Assembly (NCBI GenBank): GCA_031272085.1
Contig: JAISUN010000026.1
Location: 1-32,822 of the forward strand
Length of the DNA: 32,822 nt
Direction of reading: 5' to 3'
From: Dysgonamonadaceae bacterium
Lineage (GTDB): Bacteria > Bacteroidota > Bacteroidia > Bacteroidales > Azobacteroidaceae
This document shows positions 29,971-32,822 of this stretch, one piece after another. The notes below the pieces were generated by a model. It was given only the letters and a program-made list of their open reading frames with translations. It was not told the DNA's origin and made no database searches. The translations under genes and the position numbers were made by a program. Position 1 is the first letter of the stretch. Each line of letters opens with the position of its first letter.

Positions 29971-31194
29971 ATGATAAGATTGGCTTGGCGAAATATCTGG
30001 CGGAATAAACGCCGCGCACTAATCACTATTGCGTCGGTATTTTTTGCAGTTTTTTTCTGCACCATACTTTATTGCTTCGAGTGCGGAGCGTGGGAACAGA
30101 TGATTGAAAACACCCTGCGCACGCAAACCGGCCACATACAGATAAATGCCGTCGGCTACCGGCAGGACGAAACTATCGACAACTTTATGAGCGTCGATGC
30201 CGCCGCCATTGCCGAACTCGAAAAAATTCCGAATATCGACAACGTTTCGCCGCGGGTGGAAACCTTTGCAATGGCGTCTTACGGCTCTGTAACAAAGGGA
30301 GTTGCGGTTTTCGGAGTTTCCCCCGCCAAAGAAGCCGAAAAATCGAATCTGCCTTCGCACCTCGTCAGAGGAAAATACCTTGACGAGGCGGACGAGGGCG
30401 TTCTGATTGGCGAAAGTTTGAGCCGCTATCTCGGCGCGGAAGTCGGCGATACTCTGGCATTTATCGGTCAGGGTTGGCACGGGGCGAGCGCGGCCGGACT
30501 GTTTCCCGTCCGCGGAATCCTGAAAATGATTACAACCGAAATGGACGCAGGAATGGCGTACATCAGCATTTCAGCCGCCCGCTCGTTTATCGATATGCCC
30601 GACGGTTGCAGCGAAATACTGATTTCGGTAAAAGATAACCGCCTGTTGGACAAGACAATAGATGAAGTTAAAAGACAATTCTCAATCTTCAACTCTCAAT
30701 TTCCAAATTTTGAGGTACTTTCATGGCGCACGACGATGGAGCGTCTGCTGCAAACAGCCGAATCGGACAAGGCTTTCGCAAAAATTATTATGTTTATCCT
30801 TTATCTTATAGTCGGATTCGGGATTCTCGGCTCCGTAATAATGATGACCAACGAGCGGCTGCGCGAGTTTGCAATCCTCATTTCGCTGGGGATGAAACGG
30901 GCGCGTCTGATAGCGGTCGTTGCGCTCGAAATGCTGTTCCTGTCGCTGATTGGCGTTGCGCTCGGCTTGGCGGTCAGCGTTCCGGCGGCTTACTGGTTTG
31001 CCGCACATCCAATCCGTATAACCGGCGAAATGGCCAAAATGTACTCCGATATGGGAATGGAGCCTGTGATGCCGCTTTCGACCGATACTTCAATTTTCTT
31101 CGGCCAGATAATAATTGTTTTTATAATCGCTTGTTTAACAATTATTTATCCTGTATTAATAATAAGAAAATTAAAACTAAACACTACTCACTAA
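29971..31194 (+). CDS. ABC transporter permease, FtsX/MacB type (first)
   Basis: A 407-aa inner-membrane protein with the LolC/E-MacB layout: one N-terminal helix (about 15-37, ITIASVFFAVFFCTILYCF), a large periplasmic MacB_PCD domain (about 38-265), and three C-terminal helices (about 272-292, 312-340, 372-396). The N-terminal RLAWRNIWRNKRRA and the coupling segment MTNERLREFAILISLGMKRARLIAVV are typical. Such permeases pair with a LolD/MacB-type ATPase to extract lipoproteins or drive envelope processes without substrate translocation. No ATPase gene is seen next to it. A short repeat-like in-frame stretch (about residues 235-247, RQFSIFNSQFPNF) lies in the periplasmic domain. Confidence 0.9.
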   Translation: MIRLAWRNIWRNKRRALITIASVFFAVFFCTILYCFECGAWEQMIENTLRTQTGHIQINAVGYRQDETIDNFMSVDAAAIAELEKIPNIDNVSPRVETFAMASYGSVTKGVAVFGVSPAKEAEKSNLPSHLVRGKYLDEADEGVLIGESLSRYLGAEVGDTLAFIGQGWHGASAAGLFPVRGILKMITTEMDAGMAYISISAARSFIDMPDGCSEILISVKDNRLLDKTIDEVKRQFSIFNSQFPNFEVLSWRTTMERLLQTAESDKAFAKIIMFILYLIVGFGILGSVIMMTNERLREFAILISLGMKRARLIAVVALEMLFLSLIGVALGLAVSVPAAYWFAAHPIRITGEMAKMYSDMGMEPVMPLSTDTSIFFGQIIIVFIIACLTIIYPVLIIRKLKLNTTH

Positions 31195-31206
31195 TAACTA
31201 TTTATT

Positions 31207-32433
31207 ATGCTCAATCTTGCATGGAAAAATATATTCAGAAACCGCGTCCGCAGCGGCGTTATACTGACCGCCATTGCGCTCGGCCTCTTTGCCGGCGTTT
31301 ATCTTTCGGCTTTTATGAGCGGCTGGGTTTTGGGTTCGGTAAACAGCGATGTTGAGGCTCATCTTGCTCATATTCAGGTACATAATCCCGATTTTCTTGC
31401 AAATGGCGATATTAACGCCTTTTTCGAGCGCGGGGAAGTCGAAAGCCGTATTGCGTCGAGCAGTTTTGCGCCGGAGATAAAAGCCTCTTACCGCCTGAAA
31501 ATCAATGGGATGTTGGCTTCTGCCTCCAATGCCGTCGGGATTTCGGCAAAATGCGTTTTTCCCGACGAAGAACGCCGGGTTTCGACTGTCTGGCAGCAAA
31601 TTCCCGACAGCCTCGGCTCTTTTTTGCCCGACGACGCGAAAATGCCGATAGTGATTAGCCGCAAAACCGCCGAAAAACTGAATGTCCGCCTCAAATCGAA
31701 GATTGTCTTCACTTTTGCCGACGCCGCCGGCGATATGCAGTCGCTCGCATTCCGCGTCAGCGGCATTTACAAAACCACAAATACAATGCTCGACGAAGCG
31801 GAAGTTTTTGTGCGCTATTCCGACATTTTTCCGGCAACCGGACTGCCCGAAGGCGCCGCCCACGAGGCTGCAATCGTCCTTAAAGACCTGAAAACCTGCG
31901 ATTTATTCTCGCCGCAAATAACACAAACTCTAAACGGCTTCGACGTCGAGGACTGGAAACAGATAAGTCCGGTTTTGGATATGAGCAAGCAATGGGTTGA
32001 TATGATGGCTGTTATAATAATAGGCATTTTCCTGCTCGCCCTCTCTTTCGGAATCGTAAACACAATGCTGATGGCCGTTTTGGAGCGCACCCGCGAACTC
32101 GGTATGCTTCGCGCAATAGGAATGGGCAAATCCGGGATTTTCCGCCTGCTGATGCTCGAAACACTCTTGCTGACCGGACTTGGCAGCGTAATCGGAATTG
32201 TAGCCGGCGCCCTGCTTGTTATCCCGTCGCTGAAAACCGGTATCGACCTCACTTTCCTGATGTCCGACAATTTTGAGGATTACGGCTACGGTTCTGTCAT
32301 TTATCCCGTTTTGAACCTGAAAATGTTTGTCCAGATTGCAGTTATGGTTGTTATTGCCGGTATTCTTTCAGCAGTTTATCCGGCTCAAAAAGCGCTGAAT
32401 ATCAAAGTTTTGGATGCAATAAGAGGCAATTAG
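31207..32433 (+). CDS. ABC transporter permease, FtsX/MacB type (second)
   Basis: A 408-aa paralogue of the preceding permease, 12 bases after it. N-terminal LNLAWKNIFRNRVRSGVILT leads into the first helix (about 17-40), followed by a periplasmic domain (about 41-260) and three helices (about 262-288, 308-338, 372-397). The coupling segment MLMAVLERTRELGMLRAIGM is the family signature that contacts the ATPase. Two different permeases together would form a LolC-LolE-like heterodimer (inference). With the LolA-like protein upstream this resembles a lipoprotein or lipid export set, lacking its ATPase in the window. The next gene, clpB, begins 84 bases later and is unrelated in function. Confidence 0.9.
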   Translation: MLNLAWKNIFRNRVRSGVILTAIALGLFAGVYLSAFMSGWVLGSVNSDVEAHLAHIQVHNPDFLANGDINAFFERGEVESRIASSSFAPEIKASYRLKINGMLASASNAVGISAKCVFPDEERRVSTVWQQIPDSLGSFLPDDAKMPIVISRKTAEKLNVRLKSKIVFTFADAAGDMQSLAFRVSGIYKTTNTMLDEAEVFVRYSDIFPATGLPEGAAHEAAIVLKDLKTCDLFSPQITQTLNGFDVEDWKQISPVLDMSKQWVDMMAVIIIGIFLLALSFGIVNTMLMAVLERTRELGMLRAIGMGKSGIFRLLMLETLLLTGLGSVIGIVAGALLVIPSLKTGIDLTFLMSDNFEDYGYGSVIYPVLNLKMFVQIAVMVVIAGILSAVYPAQKALNIKVLDAIRGN

Positions 32434-32458
32434 CCGCTAATCTGCCATTATGTCATAA

Positions 32459-32493
32459 CCTGTCTTCTGGCAAAGAATTTGCTATAAAACAGG
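32459..32493. promoter_or_regulatory. Nested palindrome upstream of clpB
   Basis: Symmetric structure: CCTGT, 6 bases, GCAAA, GAA, TTTGC, 6 bases, ACAGG. The centre is 42 bases before the clpB ATG. It could be a dimer or tetramer operator or an RNA structure in the clpB leader. It is not a CIRCE element. Confidence 0.5.
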
Positions 32494-32517
32494 CAGAAAG
32501 GAGTGAACAAAATAAAT

Positions 32518-32822
32518 ATGAACTTTAATAATTTTACAATCAAAGCGCAGGAAGTTGTCCAAAAAAGTATCGACCTTACCTCGCGCAACAAACAACAATC
32601 TATCGAACCCGCACATCTTATGAGAGCGATATTGAACGAGGCGCAAAGCATCACAAATTTCCTCTTTCAAAAGATGGGCGTCAATTCTGCACAATTTTCC
32701 GCCATACTTGATAAGGAAATCGAATCCTTCCCCAAAGTATCGGGCGGCGAGCCGTTTTTGAGCCGCGAAACCAATGCGGTACTGCAAAAAGCCGTTGATT
32801 TGAGTTCCAAAATGGGCGACCA
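32518..32822 (+). CDS. clpB: ATP-dependent chaperone ClpB, N-terminal part (truncated by window end)
   Basis: The first 101 codons are present and the frame is open to the window edge. The translation starts MNFNNFTIKAQEVVQKSIDL, then IEPAHLMRAILNE and LSRETNAVLQKAVDLSSKMGD, the double repeat of the Clp N-terminal domain in ClpB, including the typical 'TxKAQExxQxA' pattern. ClpB is a hexameric AAA+ disaggregase that works with DnaK to rescue aggregated proteins. The ATPase domains lie outside the window, so ClpA or ClpC cannot be fully excluded, but the N-terminus favours ClpB. The leader carries a nested palindrome that may relate to heat-shock control. Confidence 0.9.
   Translation, partial: MNFNNFTIKAQEVVQKSIDLTSRNKQQSIEPAHLMRAILNEAQSITNFLFQKMGVNSAQFSAILDKEIESFPKVSGGEPFLSRETNAVLQKAVDLSSKMGD

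Noticed and set aside
32434..32517. CIRCE (HrcA) element upstream of clpB
   Set aside because: The CIRCE consensus arms are not present; the palindrome found is different.

Overview
The window looks like a chromosomal segment of a Bacteroidales-type Bacteroidetes genome of moderate GC. The signs are: housekeeping genes of Bacteroidetes type (a Bacteroidetes-like DnaE, a DUF4254 protein beside a family 9 glycosyltransferase, a secreted TlpA-like protein, LolA-like protein plus FtsX-type permeases); many matches to the Bacteroidetes -7 promoter box TAnnTTTG, several with TTG 19-21 bases upstream; few Shine-Dalgarno sequences; and large secreted proteins whose signal peptides end in AxAQ. No rRNA, tRNA, CRISPR array or intact insertion sequence was seen.

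Left part (1-14 kb). A 5'-truncated surface protein gene (3-731) ends in a C-type-lectin-like domain whose last 47 codons look like the variable region of a diversity-generating retroelement. Then come a secreted thioredoxin-fold protein (902-2224) and, convergent to it, coaA. Divergent from coaA is a long, tightly packed plus-strand run: dnaE, trxA, mdh, a LysE-family exporter, a DUF4254 protein, a family 9 glycosyltransferase and a PatB/MalY C-S lyase, the last three linked by gaps of 21 bases or ATGA overlaps. It meets the ahpC-ahpF peroxide-defence operon (minus strand) at a bidirectional terminator.

Middle part (14-29 kb), the most unusual region. All genes are on the minus strand. A three-gene cassette occurs twice in the same order: a small secreted protein ending in a conserved TRRPPP segment (171 and 178 aa), a 'type B' secreted multidomain protein (865 and 841 aa) and a 'type A' one (968 and 868 aa). 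Types A and B share an N-terminal module, several beta-sandwich-like repeats and, apparently, an alpha/beta C-terminal domain. Both cassettes start from homologous promoters preceded by four GGTTAGT-like half-sites with the same geometry (two 18-bp double sites, start-to-start 32 bp, ending about 32 bp before the -7 box). A hicBA toxin-antitoxin pair sits between the copies. Downstream of the second-transcribed copy lie two putative regulators, a 320-aa HTH-type protein and a 218-aa membrane-anchored LuxR-type protein. I infer a regulated, duplicated cell-surface or secreted system of unknown function; I do not recognise it as a named system.

Right part (29-32.8 kb). A LolA-like periplasmic protein and two FtsX/MacB-type ABC permeases form a plus-strand operon without an ATPase gene in the window. 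The window ends inside clpB, whose upstream region carries a nested palindrome.
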